From the NCBI GenBank assembly GCA_019188255.1, contig JAETXT010000009.1, positions 1,488,001-1,552,000 of the forward strand: a DNA stretch of 64,000 nt, written 5' to 3'. This DNA comes from Verticillium longisporum (taxonomy: Eukaryota > Ascomycota > Sordariomycetes > Glomerellales > Plectosphaerellaceae). Of this stretch, positions 1 through 11,912 are shown in pieces. Position 1 is the stretch's first letter; the number at the start of each line of letters is the position of its first letter. The notes under the pieces are model-generated. The model saw only the letters and a list, made by a program, of their open reading frames with translations, did not search any database and was not told the origin of the DNA. The position numbers were made by a program, and so were the translations under genes.

Positions 1-486
1 CAGCGTCTGCACCAGCTCCTTGAACAGCTCAAGCTTTTCCGTGCGCCTCCATCTGCCCCCATGGCCCAAGACAGCTTGCGCCGGGCACCACCGCCGCTCG
101 GCTTCAGACATGGGTCGCGCGACGCTGATGAGTCGGCGGCCGTGTCCAAGCGCAACCTGCCGGCACTCGTGGCTTCCTCGCATATCTGCTCGACCAAGCC
201 GAAGATCTCGACGGCGGCACGCTGGATCCGCTCATCATCAAGCGCCGGGTGATGGGGCGGGGCCTCGTCTCTCATCTCCAGCGGCGGCGATGGCTCCCGC
301 GCCAGCGAAACCTACGGCGGGGCCCCACGTTTCAAGCCGAAGCTTGGCAGCGCTAAACTGGAGATCGAGTGCTTGCGAGTCGCTCGAGAAGGACTTGTAG
401 CTATGCGCCCGTGCGACAGCCTCGATGCAGGAGCTGAACAGTCCAGCGAGCCCGACGAGGCCTATCGCGAAACCCGCTGCTTCCAT
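1..486 (-). pseudogene. HeLo-domain (HET-S/prion-inhibition type) protein, partial and frame-broken
   Basis: The N-terminus starting at the ATG at 486 (MEAAGFAIGLVGLAGLF) has the hydrophobic first helix and the later LETWGPAVGF segment typical of HeLo domains. These are found in fungal HET-S-like and NLR-like incompatibility proteins, where the domain acts at membranes. An ATG further upstream at 594 would add an unrelated leader, so 486 is the better start. The frame stops at 238, but the homologous reading continues in another frame (helix around EIFGLVEQICEEAT, roughly 160-200), so there is a frame break near 290-340. A second break lies at the T4 run at 35-38, after which LELFKELVQTL is in a third frame. 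The gene runs off the left edge, so its C-terminal partner domain is unknown. The breaks may be sequence errors like those seen elsewhere in this window, or real decay, which is common in this gene class. Confidence 0.6.
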
Positions 487-1885
487 GGATGCCTGAGTGG
501 TGAAGGATGCAAATCCCGGACATGCACTATGGATAACTAGGTACTGGTAGGTAAAGTCCCTGGGATAATGGTTGAATGAGGAAATTCCACTCACCTGACC
601 ATCAAGACCGACCTGAGCTGACTATTGGGTCCACCTGAGCCTCAGGAACTGCTCAGGAACTGAGGGTACTACAGGGTAACGTAGTCATGACATGGTATTC
701 TATGAGCTAGAGATATAGATATAGTCCCGTAACTAGGTACCCAAGTCACTGAAGACTAGGTAGGTAGGTAAGGTGCTTAAGACTACTGAGGCTACCAAGG
801 CATTGTAACACCCCACCAAATCGTCATGGACACCAGCGGGACATGCCGCGTGCGACCGTTCACAGTCGTACGTGCTGATAATATCATTCACGTGACCGTG
901 GCTGGATCACGATACTTCAGGTGATCCTGTTACCAACCCAACCTACCTACCTTGCTAGACTACCTAGTATGATGACTCGATTTAGCCATGTTCAAGAGAA
1001 TACTATTCACTACTGTAGATGAGGAAGGCCTAGTACTGGAAATACCATTCGATAGTAAGGATTGCGGACAAAGAATGTGAATGAAAATCGGGCCTTCTCT
1101 ATACTAAAACCAACCAAGACGAACTTTATATATAAACCTCTAAAGACCTCCCTGGGCTTGACTACACTGCCATCCTCTGTATAACACGAAGCTGATTAGC
1201 GACAGATCGCGTGGCTCCGCATTGTAGGGTTCCACTGTATACGGGACCCCTTCAAGGTCTGGCAAGCGTCTGACATGAGGTCGAGTTGGAAGGAGTCAGG
1301 TGGGTTGCAAGAGAATGGCAGACGCAAGATCCCTATAAGCAGCATGTCAATCAGCGTGCCGTACGGGAGGGCTTCTGTTCAGGTAGAAAATCCAGGTGGA
1401 AAATTCCAGGCAATCTCTGTACCTGACATGTCTTTTCCTGTCGTCGAGATGATGCGCAAGATGGAAACAGGACCCCTTGATGAGGCGACGGTCAAATGAC
1501 TGTTGACTACTCACCATGGACAGAATTGACATGATACAACTCGCATCGAGAATGCACCTCTCATTAACATAGCAGAAGCACGTGCAGCGAGAAACGCCAG
1601 GACATCTCGGTCTATTGGGTATTGTGTTCTGCCGATGCCGCCAAACTCCAGTCCAAATTCCGGATCAAAAAGTGACAAGAGTGCGTGCGCCCTCGCTCGA
1701 CACTGCTGGTCGTACAACGGAGGTCTGGCGCCTGTGCCGGGCCCCCGAACCGTAAACGCCGTCTATATGCTGTGGCTGCTGGTCTCTCTGTTGGTAGCAT
1801 CCTAGTGTCTTGTATCCCGCCGCCTCATGCCATCTCCTTGCATCAATTCTCAACGGCCCGATGAAGATTTGCAGTCGGAAACGGC
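487..1885. other. Intergenic, no supported gene
   Basis: This stretch lies between the HeLo fragment and the 3' end of mrs2. Short frames such as 1275-1499 have no recognisable domain, and codon use does not support them. It carries short runs of the CTAGGTAGGTA type (around 730-775) that recur across the window. Confidence 0.6.
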
Positions 1886-3766
1886 CTAGATCCACCGCCG
1901 CGTCGCCTTGGCCGCCTTCTGCCCCGCCAGGCGACGAAACTTTTCGCGGTTCGTCGCCTGCAGCAGATGCGCCGGCCCGTCGTCCTTGAACCAGTGCTGC
2001 CGCGACCCGAGGCTGCCGCCGAGGCCGCCGCCGCCGCGCTCGTCGTACATCATCTTGACGCGCTGGACCTTGCGCAGCTTGATGAGGCCGTACCAGCACA
2101 CGATGAGCGAGAAGAGGACGGACACGCCCGTCACGGCGCCCATGCCCCAGTTGGTGTCCTCGATGAAGTTTTCGAGGTTCATGCCGTAGAGGCCCGCGAG
2201 GAACGTGCCCATGGCGAGGCCCAGCGTGCCGATGCTGAACTTGAGCTCGAGCAGCATGAGCGAGTTGCGGTTGGCGTCGAGGATGGCGCGGATGCTGTCG
2301 GGGTTAGCCTATGCGGGTGAGACGAACAAGGAACGACAGACTAGGCAACAAAACAAGAAACGACAAAGAAGGAACGACAAACAAGAAACGACAAACAAGA
2401 AACGACAAACAAGAAACGACAAACAAGCGAGCAGCAGGGAACCTACATCTCCTCGGTGTTGCGAATGCTCGACACAAGATTCTGCGCCTCCTGCACAATC
2501 TCGTCGCACAGCTTGTTGTACGACTCGAGCAGCAGCTCGACCTCGGTGTGGTCGTCCTCGCCGCGGTACAGGTCGTGGGCCTTTTCGGTGAGGTACATGG
2601 CGGCGAGGTCGTCGTCGGCCTCGAGCAGCTCCTCGATGGCGTCGCGCACGAGCTTGGCCTTTTGCTCAAAGGTGCTGACGCGCTTGGACAGGATCAGCAG
2701 CACGCGCAGCTTGTGGCGGTCAATGTCGTCCTCGAGCTCGCTGAGGATGCGGATGACGGGGTCGCGCACCGCCTCAAAGTCGGCCTCGAGCTCGGACGTG
2801 ACCGAGGTCAGGACGGCCTCGAGGGCGCGGAACTCGTAGGGCAGGCCGGCGGCGGCACCGACGCCGCCGCCGCCCTGGGGGATCTTTTGTTTGAGCTTGC
2901 CCTGGAGGTCGTACATGAAGGCCGACTGCGGGTAGGACGTCTTGGAGCCGTAAATGTCAAAGAGGAGGACGCCGTCCTTCTTGATGAGGACCTTGAGGTG
3001 GAGCAGGTTCAGGAGGATGGCCGACGGGCGGACGAGGATGTGGGGGAGGTTGGACGAGTCAATCTTGCGCAGATCGCGAGGCAGCAGGCCGTACTATCTC
3101 TGTCAGTCAAAGTCTGCGTGAGGGGAGGGGGGATGTGAAAGAGCAGTGTAGTCGAGAGACAAAAGGACGCACCTTGGCAATGAGCTCCGTCTTCTTGAAC
3201 TCGCCATCGACGAGGATGACCTCGCCGTCCTCGTCGACCTCGGTACACCGCAGACGGGGTTCCGAGGCGGCCTTGGCCGTGAGGATGCGGCGGTAGTTGA
3301 ACATGGAGCTGCCGTCGCCAACTTGGTCGTGGGTCGGCAGGTCGGTGGGCTGGAGCGGCTTGGCACCACGCCTGGCACCGACGCCCCAGAGCTTCTCCTT
3401 CCACGAGGGTGCCCTCTCGGTCTTGCCGGCGTCGTCGACCTGCTTCTCCCGGCGCGTGCTCGTTGTGCTGAAGCATGTCGCTGATGGCAGGCCGGCCGTG
3501 GCATTCATCAGTGTAGACTGTGTCTGCACTGATGCTTGTGTTCGTGACCGCAGGGGCCGGGTGGCGAGAAGGCTACATGGTGTGGAAATCGAGCGTCGGG
3601 TCTCCAGCCTGGCGAGGCATCTTGGCGGCCGTCGTGGTGTTGGCGAGCTCTGTCTGGAGCATGATGTGACGGTGCATCGAGAGCCTGGCGAGGCGTGTTC
3701 GGTCTGGGATCGCAAGAAGCGCAACAGGTGGAATGAAGGCACCGGTCCTCGAAGTGCTGAGCTCAT
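1886..3766 (-). CDS. mrs2: Mitochondrial inner-membrane magnesium channel MRS2 (CorA family)
   Basis: MRS2/LPE10 proteins form the pentameric Mg2+ channel of the mitochondrial inner membrane. I read three exons: 3766-3173, 3093-2447 and 2294-1886, which join in phase to 549 residues. The N-terminal 100 residues are rich in Arg and Ser and low in acid, as expected of a mitochondrial presequence. The matrix domain includes KYGLLPRDLRKIDSS and a long helical region ending in NTEE. Two transmembrane segments follow at about 433-453 and 466-487, with the diagnostic YGMNLEN (Gly-Met-Asn near 451-453) at the end of the first. The intron 2 acceptor is the CGACAG before 2294, just after a GCTAAC branch-like site. 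The nearer TAG at 2309 would break the frame, whereas this choice gives the family's TEEII..ILDANRN junction. The start at 3766 is the first ATG of the frame, and a shorter start cannot be excluded. Confidence 0.9.
2352..2427. repeat. Tandem 14-bp repeat inside mrs2 intron 2
   Basis: About four to five copies of a unit close to AAACGACAAACAAG fill the middle of the second mrs2 intron (2295-2446). The first copies are degenerate (GACAAAGAAGG) and the last three near-perfect. The repeat does not touch the splice sites. Confidence 0.85.
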
Positions 3767-4426
3767 TGCGTCAGCCGACCGGCGAGGGTCGTTGAGGCGC
3801 CTTTGCTAAGTGAATGGTTCGTGGCGGGGGACGGGAGTTGACGGATCAGATGGTTAAAAAAGTCGCGAAGCTGGAATGGGAGCTCGGCCGTTGGTCAGTA
3901 CTTGGGTACTTGGACGAGGTACATGTACCATGTACCATGTACCTGTATAGGGACGTGACTGATGATGGAGTGCTCTGCTGAGTCATCATCGTCGTCCATC
4001 GTGATGCCTTTCTTCAACTTCATCTTGGACTTGGCACCTTTTGGTCATTGCCAACTTGGCTTTCGCCAGCTCGACTCCTTTGAAGCTGGCAGCTGTACAT
4101 ACAGGAAAAAACGACTCTTTTCTCTGGTTATGAAGCAAGCCGTGGAACTTCCGGTGGAGATGACAGCCTAAATATGTCATCCGTCCCTTCTGAATTCTCT
4201 CTGATGAATCTCTATTCATCTTCATTTTTCTTCGAACCGAACTTGAAGGCAACATCTTTATTCATCTTATTCATCCAAGCGAACTCAACCACAATCCAAG
4301 GATGGAAACCAAATCACTTTCTGGGCAGCTTATTTTTTCCCCCTTACGATAGTCATATACATCCTCTCCCTCCAGCATCCCACTCCTGACCCCTATCTCT
4401 CACCAACATCACCACCACAGGCAGCA
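3767..4426. other. Divergent promoter region between mrs2 and the F-box-like gene
   Basis: Both neighbours are transcribed away from this 660-bp interval. It contains overlapping TACATGTACCATG repeats around 3918-3945 and pyrimidine-rich tracts just before 4427. Short frames at 3962-4389 show no conserved feature. Confidence 0.5.
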
Positions 4427-5587
4427 ATGCCCCTCACAGCCCTCAAGGTCCGCGGCAAACGCAACAGCGCCGCCCAGCAGAAGAAGAAGCACAGAGCCCA
4501 CCCTTACGACAGACAAGCCTCGTCCTCGTCAGAACCGACCCGTCCCCTCCGGCATCGACGGCCCCGGAAAACGTCCCTCCTCGAACGCCAGCTGCCGCTC
4601 GAGATCCTCGAGCACATCTTCTACCTCAGCGAGAACGTCGCCTTCCCGCGCTGCAGCCCGCTTCTGGGCCGCCTCCTCTCCGGCCGCCCGACCCTCCTCG
4701 GCGCCGTCATCGCCGCCTTCGCCCCGACCTGGCACGCCGGCTACGGCATCGACACGCGCCGCGCCCTCGGCTTCCACTGGTCCCGCTCGCTGACCGCCGG
4801 CGACCGCGCCCGCTGCCGCGCCATCGAGGAGGGCCTCCACCCGGGCAACCCGGCCTTCCAGTCCGCCCTCGTCGCCTGTCGCTGGGCCGACGCCGCGACC
4901 TTCCTCGAGGCCCAGGCCCAGTGGGCACGGCGCTTCGCCGCCGACCGCCCGCCGCCGGCGCCTCTCCTCGCCTTGGCCGAAGACGACGCCGATGACGAGA
5001 ATGGCACATGGCCGACGCCGCTCTACCGCGACGTCCACCCCCACATGCGCATCCCCGACCCCCTCCTCGCGGGCCCGTGGTCCCCGCAGGACGCCCTCCT
5101 CCTGCGCTGGCTCCGCCGCGGCGGCGCTCGCTTCCACGCCTCCCAATCCTGGGAGCTCAAGCTCCGCGGCCTCCGCGCCGCCGTGCAAGCCCCGCCGCCG
5201 TTCTCTTCTTCTTCCTCGTCTGCTTCTGCGTCCTCATCATCTGCCTTCCGCCACGACCCCGCCCTCATACACGCCCTCTGCTGCGAGGGCGACTTCCTCT
5301 GGGACCGCGAGGACAAGACGCCGCGCTTCAGCCCCGCCACCAGCAAGACGGCGTCCGGAGACGAGCCCGACGCGCGCAACAACCACGCCATCACGGACGA
5401 GTGGCCGCGCGCTGTGCTCGCCACGGAGCTCGACCGCGTGTACGACGTGCGCGAAGCGTGGCGGCGCGGGCGCGGCCGGCGCGAGCCCGACGTCCTCGTG
5501 CGTCTGTGTCACCTTTTCGAGACGGCGCTGGGCGAACACCTGGCGCCGGGGGAGCAGCTTGATCTGCAGGCTCTCACAAGGCTGTGA
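4427..5587 (+). CDS. F-box-like hypothetical protein
   Basis: This is a single-exon frame of 386 residues. After a basic N-terminus (KKKHRAHP) comes a segment LPLEILEHIFYLSENVAFPR (about residues 55-75) that fits the first helices of an F-box (LPxEIxxxIF). F-box proteins recruit substrates to SCF ubiquitin ligases through Skp1. The rest (WHAGYGIDTRRALGF, LLAGPWSPQDALLLRWLRRGG) resembles a broad family of fungal F-box-like proteins of unknown substrate; I recognise no repeat domain at the C-terminus. A Ser-rich low-complexity stretch lies at about 262-275. The ATG follows an A-rich leader (ACAGGCAGCAATG). Very strong third-position GC supports real coding. Function beyond the F-box inference is unknown. 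Confidence 0.8.
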   Translation: MPLTALKVRGKRNSAAQQKKKHRAHPYDRQASSSSEPTRPLRHRRPRKTSLLERQLPLEILEHIFYLSENVAFPRCSPLLGRLLSGRPTLLGAVIAAFAPTWHAGYGIDTRRALGFHWSRSLTAGDRARCRAIEEGLHPGNPAFQSALVACRWADAATFLEAQAQWARRFAADRPPPAPLLALAEDDADDENGTWPTPLYRDVHPHMRIPDPLLAGPWSPQDALLLRWLRRGGARFHASQSWELKLRGLRAAVQAPPPFSSSSSSASASSSSAFRHDPALIHALCCEGDFLWDREDKTPRFSPATSKTASGDEPDARNNHAITDEWPRAVLATELDRVYDVREAWRRGRGRREPDVLVRLCHLFETALGEHLAPGEQLDLQALTRL

Positions 5588-5934
5588 ATGGAGCAGTGCT
5601 CCCTGCCTTGTGATCATCACCCTGCCACGGGCTTATAAGCCTGGTCACCCATGTACACACACACACACAGCATCTAGAATAGCCATGATAGACATTTCAA
5701 CAAGTGAAGCAGCTTTTATCGCTCGCGAAACACCGCGCTAGAGACTACTCGTACGCCCCCCCCGCTTCACGTAAAACTACAAAGATTGCCCCAATGCCAC
5801 ATTGACCCCGCCTCAGCTCCATTACGTGGCCAGCCCGAGATGATCACCTCACATGACATTGTTGAGAAACCAACCCACGACCTCTCCGCTCCCAAAAACC
5901 ACCCCCAGTACCAACAGGACACCCACGGCTCAAC
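5588..5934. other. Convergent 3' intergenic region
   Basis: This is shared 3' flank between the F-box-like gene and efr3. It contains a short CA microsatellite at about 5654-5670 and no gene. Confidence 0.6.
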
Positions 5935-8900
5935 TCAGTAGGGCGGCCGTGTCACATTCCCTAGGCTGTGTTCCCCTGCTCGGCTGTCGATGCCCTGCAG
6001 GAGATCCCGCAGGTCCATCGGCGGCTCCTCTCCTCGGAGCGTCGACTGGTACCTGCTGTCGCTGCTCCGCGTGCTGATGTTGCGCTTCGCGGGCTTAGTC
6101 ACTTGGTCGTGCACGGTGCCGCCCGCTGGCAGGTCAAAGTGTAGATCGCCAATCTTGCTCGAGAGACCCCGGAGGTCTGGCAGCGGCGGTACCGGCGGCA
6201 CCTCGTCGGCGCCGTCCATCTCGCTATTCGGCAGGGACGACGACGTGTGAGCCAGCAGCGAGTTGCGCACACCGCTGCGACGGCCGTTGGAGCCCGGCCT
6301 CTGGGCGGCATCGCTGTTGTCTGACTGCTGCGTGGCCGGGTTGAAGCTGAGCTCGGACGGCGAGTAATCATAGCTGACCATGCTGTCGCTGCCACTTCCG
6401 CTGCTGCCGTCGTCATCATCGTCGCGATTCCGCAGCCCCGCCGACGTGCTCACGGCTGTCGGCGGAAGCTGGCCTGACATGACCATCTTCAACTGATCGA
6501 CGGACGCGACGGGGGCGCGGTTGTTGGCTGACGGTGTGGCCGACACGCCGCTTCGCACGCTGCTCTTGCGCATCTTGCTGAGCGGCGCCAGCCCTGCCGC
6601 GCCCGCCACGTGCGGCGAAGAGTTGCGGAGGTTGTGGTGGCTACCCAGAGGAGAGCCTTGGCCGTTGCCCAACCCGTTCATGGCACGGCGATGCCGTCCC
6701 GTGGCCGTCGTCCCCGTGCGGGAGCCGGTCAGGGATTCAGACTTGCTGGCCGCTTGAATGGCAACCTGCGCCGTTTCCCTGGTCCAGTCTGTGAGCATGA
6801 GCTCTTTGAAAGTGAGCGGGAGCTCATTGTCGGGTTCTGCCGGCACATGGCTGAGGGCGGAGCCGAGGATGGGGTGCGAGAAGCTGCGGCCGGGCGACGC
6901 CGCGGGACTGCTAGGAGGCGAAACCATGCTGTCAGCATAGCCCTCGGCAATGCTGCTGACGAGAGGGCTCCTGTCGTCAAAGGGAATCAGCTCCTCCTTC
7001 TCCAATTCTTGTACGGACAAGGCTGGTTGTGCCCGGGCGACACCAGGCGTGCCAACGACGTCGATCGGCGGCGTCGGCACGTTGATGTTGCCCACCCAAA
7101 AGTTTTTGCTGCGTCGCCGGATAATCTCGTCCTGGATCGCGCGCCCGGCGCTGGACGTTTCAATGTCAAACTTTTCCGTCACGGCCCAGAAATATCCGTG
7201 ACAGAGTGACCCGATCCGTACTTTTTGAAGTGGCGTCTCGATGTCGAGAATGTCTTCCTGCAGACGAAACACCATGGAGAGCCCGTATCGAACGGCGTTG
7301 ACGCCGAGCTTGAAGACGAGCTTTGTCAGAAGGATGTGAAGAAGCACAATGTCAGACTCAAGATCGATGAACTGAAGCGCATTGTCGTAGATGGCAAGGT
7401 GAAGCAGCTGCAAAAAGTGCGATCGATGATGCTTTAGAGGCTTCTCGCGGTGAGATGCGGTGGAAGATGCGCGCTGAGCCGTGCCCCCGGGTTGCAGCTC
7501 GCGGCCGCTCCTCACGGCAGACCGGTGGTGAGGCCGCAAGTTCTCGTCTCTGGCCTTGAGGTCGCTCAGTGTTGTTTCGCGCTCTAGCCAGGTGACCAAG
7601 ACATCCACGTAGGCCTTGCGGACAAGGCCGTCGAGATCGCGCAATAGCCATTGCGTGCCCTCCCATACGTGGATCGGAACACGGGTTCGGGAGAGGTTAA
7701 AGTTGCCTGTAATCTTGGTCTGCGGGTTCGCCACGAGGAGTATGCTCTTGATAGCCTTGAGGGCGGCTGTCTTGCCGACGCCAAGTGACAAGAATGACTC
7801 GAGCTGCGTGTGACTGCTTGCGGCGTCCTCGTTCACTGTAAGGTCTGCCTTCTCGCCGGGCGGCGACGAATTGGTACTTGTCGAACGTGAGGGTCGTAGG
7901 CGGAGAAGGATGGCCGAGATCATGTCGGAGATTTGGTCGGCGTAGTATACGTGGGTCGCGAGACCACCAATGCACTGTTGAATGCGGTCCAGGAGCTGCA
8001 TGCGCTGCTCTGTCGTGTCGCCCCCCGCCTGTGGCTGCTCTTCCCTCTCACTGTCTGTCCTGGGGAGACCGCTGGGTCCCGGCAGATGCATGAGCCTCTT
8101 CATGTGGCGGATGAAGCCGATCAAGACATCCATGACACTGAGGCCGATGAGGTTGATATCGGACTGCAGGAGAGAGCTGACCATGATGGCCAGCACAATG
8201 TGCTGCTGCAGGTTCTCCTCTGTCAGGGGCAACCGCGAGATGTGGTCCATGGTCGTGACCAGTATGATGTATCGATCCTGCACAGGGGCCCAGCGTGCCA
8301 CCGTCGCCAGAATCTGGATGGCCCAACCACGCTCGCTGCCAGGCTTCTCCCCAGCGTCGATGACCGTCTCGTTCTGGGCGACCCTGTCGAGGACGAATTT
8401 GAGCAACGACGACGTTGCGCTGTGGATCTGCGGCTGGTTTGGAACAACGTAAATCTGCTTGAGACACTGGAGGGCCAGAACGCCAATGTCCTCCTCGGCG
8501 AGCTTGTCGACGTCGAGGGCGGTGCCGACGAGAGCGATGGGGTTCGTGTCGCCGGCCGTGTCGCTCGTTTTGACAGTTGTGACGCTCGTTCTACGGCGCA
8601 TGGGCTTGTCGGCGTCCGACTTTTCTTCCGACTGCACGCGCGACAGCAGCACATCTAGGAACGTGTCGTCATTGTGCCAGAGGTTCTCGAGAATGATGGG
8701 CACAATGACGGCGAGCTGCCGTCCGGCGACGGAGGACAGCGGGTCGGAGGAACACACGCTCCTGATGGCCTCGAGCCCGACAGTCCTCCACTTCATGACG
8801 ACAGCCTGGCTCGGAGTGCCCTTGCCCGGTGTCTGGCGGGTTGAGGCGAGGGTCGCGTAGGAGCGGACCACAGACTCGTACTGAGCTAGGTAGCCCTGGT

Positions 8901-9398
8901 CGGCAAAGGAAGAGGAGACGTCGTGGTTCTCGCAGAAGGCCTCAAAGGTGGGGATGGACGACTTGGCCATGGTGATGTCCTTGGACCCCAGGATGAGGTC
9001 GAAAATCTTGAGAACATTGCTGGCGAACAGGGGGAGGTCTTTAGGCGACTTTTCGATGAGGGCCGCAAGGATCTGCAGGGTTACCTGTACATTGCTACGC
9101 GTCAGAGGTTAGCATATTGCTCTCTGTCCAAGATGGGTCGATGCAGTTGTTCAGGGTTGCCAGGAAAGGGGCGTGTGCCGTACCCGATGCGCAGTCGCCA
9201 GACGTCACTGGCCGTCTTCTTCTCGAGGAAGCTCCCAATCTTTTGGATCTTGGATCGGCGCGAGGTGGCATAGAAGAGCAGGTAGCTGAGCTCGCTGGAA
9301 TTGGGCTTGACATCGACATCGCCTTTTGTGGTGCGTGGGTAGCATTTGAGGACGAGGACCTGGTGTTTCGGCCGACACTTTTGCGCAATGGCGTTCAT
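5935..9398 (-). CDS. efr3: EFR3, plasma-membrane anchor of the Stt4 phosphatidylinositol 4-kinase complex
   Basis: EFR3 is a palmitoylated or basic-patch peripheral membrane protein that, with YPP1/TTC7, holds PI4-kinase Stt4 at the plasma membrane. There are two exons, 9398-9184 and 9094-5935 (intron 9095-9183, GTACGG..GCGTAG), giving 1124 residues. The N-terminus (MNAIAQKCRPKHQVLVLKCYPR) and SSELSYLLFYATSRRSKIQK are the hallmark of fungal EFR3. The bulk is an all-helical armadillo-like rod (about residues 70-650), followed by a Ser/Pro-rich, probably disordered tail. I start at 9398 because the family begins with this MNA; an in-frame ATG at 9455 would add 19 Pro/Ser/Asp-rich residues. The long second exon has no frame break, unlike several other genes in this window. 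Confidence 0.92.
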
Positions 9399-9455
9399 GG
9401 CGTCGTCGCCGGAGGGCTCGGGGCCCGGGTCGAGGGACGACGGGTCGTCGTGCAA

Positions 9456-11912
9456 TTGCGCGTCGTAGACGTCGGTATGGTCGACAGAGTCAGTTGTAGC
9501 TTGACAGAAAGCAAGCGAGGAGATGGCGAAGAGGGCGTGTGGTGTCGGTGCCTGGCTTGACCCTCGACGGGTGGTTGAGGTGGGTGAGCAACGGAGGCAG
9601 GGTTCGGGACAAAGGTGTCGTCAGAAAGTAGCGTTGAGGTACGGTAATAATAATCAGGGCGAAGCCAGGGTACTGACGTGGGCCAGCTGGCCAAGGTAGG
9701 TACCTAGGTACTCAAGGTAGGGAGACACGGCGGCGGAATCAGCCAAGACAGACCCTTGAACGTGGCTGCTGCCCTGTGCACCTAGTGAAGACGGTTTATT
9801 CGTAGGAGAGAGGGAATCTCAAGAGCCAGGATACCTATACGATGAACAGTCACGAAGTTTCAAGCAGAGAATGCGAGAGTTTGTTTGTGCCTGGGCAAGT
9901 GCTTGGTCGTACTGCGGACCTCGCGGTCTTGGTGATCTCCGGGATCCATGTCCGTGCCTCCTTCCTCCTTCCTCCTCTGAGGAACCTCTCCTGCCTGCCA
10001 TGGATCTTCCTTCTGCGTTCCTCCTTCTCGCTGGGGTACTGAGCAGACAGCAGGCAGCGACTGTAGGTAAGCAAGGTAAGGTACAGTACCTACCCTAGGT
10101 GGTGGGTTCTTTCCGGCCGGCCCCAGGCTGCTACCCAAGCTTGCCAAGGTACCTGTCTACCTAGGTAGGTAGGTACCTAGGTAAGGTACCTAGGTAGGCG
10201 GGCAAGGTGGGCAGGTCGCTACGGCGCCCCAGGTACACAGTACCTCTCCACCGGCGCTGTTGCTGCCGCTGTTGCTTGACACGTGCTAAAACACCTGCCC
10301 AGACCTCATTAAGGTTGTTTTGATCTCCCTCTGACACGACAACTGGAAGAAACGAAACCCAAGCATTTGGCTGGATACCCCCCCTTTCACGACTCATGGC
10401 GCCTTGAGTCGCAAGCTCAAAAGCCCCCTTCCCCAGCAGCAGCCCCCTCTTCGTGTAACAGGACACGTCTTGTCATTGCTGGCTTGAAAGACGAGCACCT
10501 AGCGGGAGGGGGTTCGTCCCTTCTCCGCCGCGAACCTGCATGCGTCATTTTGAGTCGCAGTGAAGCCGCCCGTCGGCTGCGTTTCCGCATTGTCTGAGTC
10601 CCCTGAGCTCCAGTGCGGACAGGCGGCCTGCCGAAAAAGCCGTTCGTTCAGTCTAGGAAAGGGAGCGAGCGGGGGTTGAGCTTGTTCGGTGCTTGGAACA
10701 AAGGCTTATTGTCCGCCCATCCTCCCGGCTGGGAACATGGTATTGAGCTACATCCTTAGGCACACCTTCGGTACCTGCCTACCTGGTAGGGTACCTGGAA
10801 GGGGGGAACACCATAAGGTTCAGGTAGGTAGCGTACCGTGGTAGGGTGGTTGCGTGTCAGGAGATTGCTAGGTCACCAGCGCTGACATGCTGACGTGCTT
10901 TCTTCAACCCAACCATCATGTGCCATGCCTTCTCCCTCCTCCGTCTCCTTAGATTGGAGATCCGATGCTTGTGCATGCTCTCCTGTCTTTCAGCGGTCGG
11001 TGGTCTAGAGTCACAAGAAGAACCTCGTCATTCCCCGGTTTTCGCTGCCTCGAACGTTCATGGGCACAGAAAATCATCTCATCATTGTTCCCCTCCGTCT
11101 TGCCTGGCTCTACAACCCTAGATCATCGCTGCCGGCCATCACCCTCCCCGTCAACGAGCCTCTGCAAAGAAATGAGCCTCTGCAAAGAAAGGCTTGACCC
11201 GATGTTCGTAGACAGACCACATCCGGACAACCAGGGGCCTTGCACACCTCCACCGCCGCCCCCTCCCCAACCATCTCCTCGTGTTTCCAGTCAACAGACC
11301 AGACTGCACACTTCACCTCAGCTCCAGCCGAGGTAGGGGAGCACAGCCATAAGGTATTGTACATTATCTTTTTGACATACGAGGACAACAAAAAAAGCCC
11401 GCGCGAGAAAGCAATGGAAATGAAAACCAAGAAGCGCATAAAACGAGGGCGAAGAAACAAGAAGAAAAAGATGAAACCATCGATGATGCCCTTGCATCCT
11501 TCCTCCAAAACGGAAAAAGGGTAACAGGCCGATAGCTCCGACACACTCGCCTGCTTGAGTCTTGTGATGGTGACTGGGAGAGTCACAAATCGCCCCAAAT
11601 CCCTGCCAGTCAGTCCTTGCTCTCAGAGCATCATAGTGAGTGAGGTGCGAGGACCGGGCCTGCGGCTGAATGCATACGAAAAAAAGTGCAGAAAACTGTT
11701 GAGCGAGCGATTCGTGCGTGGGTTGCGTGCGTGATCATGGTTCAGACGTGGAATCGTGGTAGAAGAGGCGACAGGCAGCAGCGCACCAGTTGCTGCCAAT
11801 GTACAGGGGGGGCTAGAACCCCCCCTCCCCCCCCTTCTAGCCCATCATACGCGCCTCCCGACGACGGCGGTCAGCTCGAGAAGCGCGAGTTCATTCGCCG
11901 GAGCACGCCTGT
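9456..11912. other. Large intergenic region rich in TACCTAGGTA-type palindromes
   Basis: About 2.4 kb separates the 5' end of efr3 from the 3' end of kelA. Clusters of GGTACCTAGGTAGG-type sequence occur at 9694-9722, 10066-10100, 10147-10205 and 10767-10850. Duplicated AATGAGCCTCTGCAAAG-like words lie at 11157-11190. Frames such as 11240-11524 are Lys-rich chance products. No gene is supported. Confidence 0.55.
10147..10205. repeat. Palindromic CCTAGGTA/GGTACC cluster
   Basis: A 59-bp stretch is made almost entirely of ACCTAGGTA and GGTACC words in both orientations, so it can pair with itself. Similar shorter clusters occur at about 540-780, 9694-9722, 10767-10850 and 19770-19806. The pattern is dispersed low-complexity sequence, not a single tandem array. 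Confidence 0.8.

Noticed and set aside
2311..3138. 275-codon plus-strand frame opposite mrs2
   Set aside because: It is an antisense shadow of the GC-rich mrs2 exon and repeat intron; the minus strand carries the conserved protein.
11240..11524. Lys-rich 94-codon plus frame downstream of kelA
   Set aside because: It is AT-rich, Lys-run sequence in a 3' flank, with no domain or homologue recognised.
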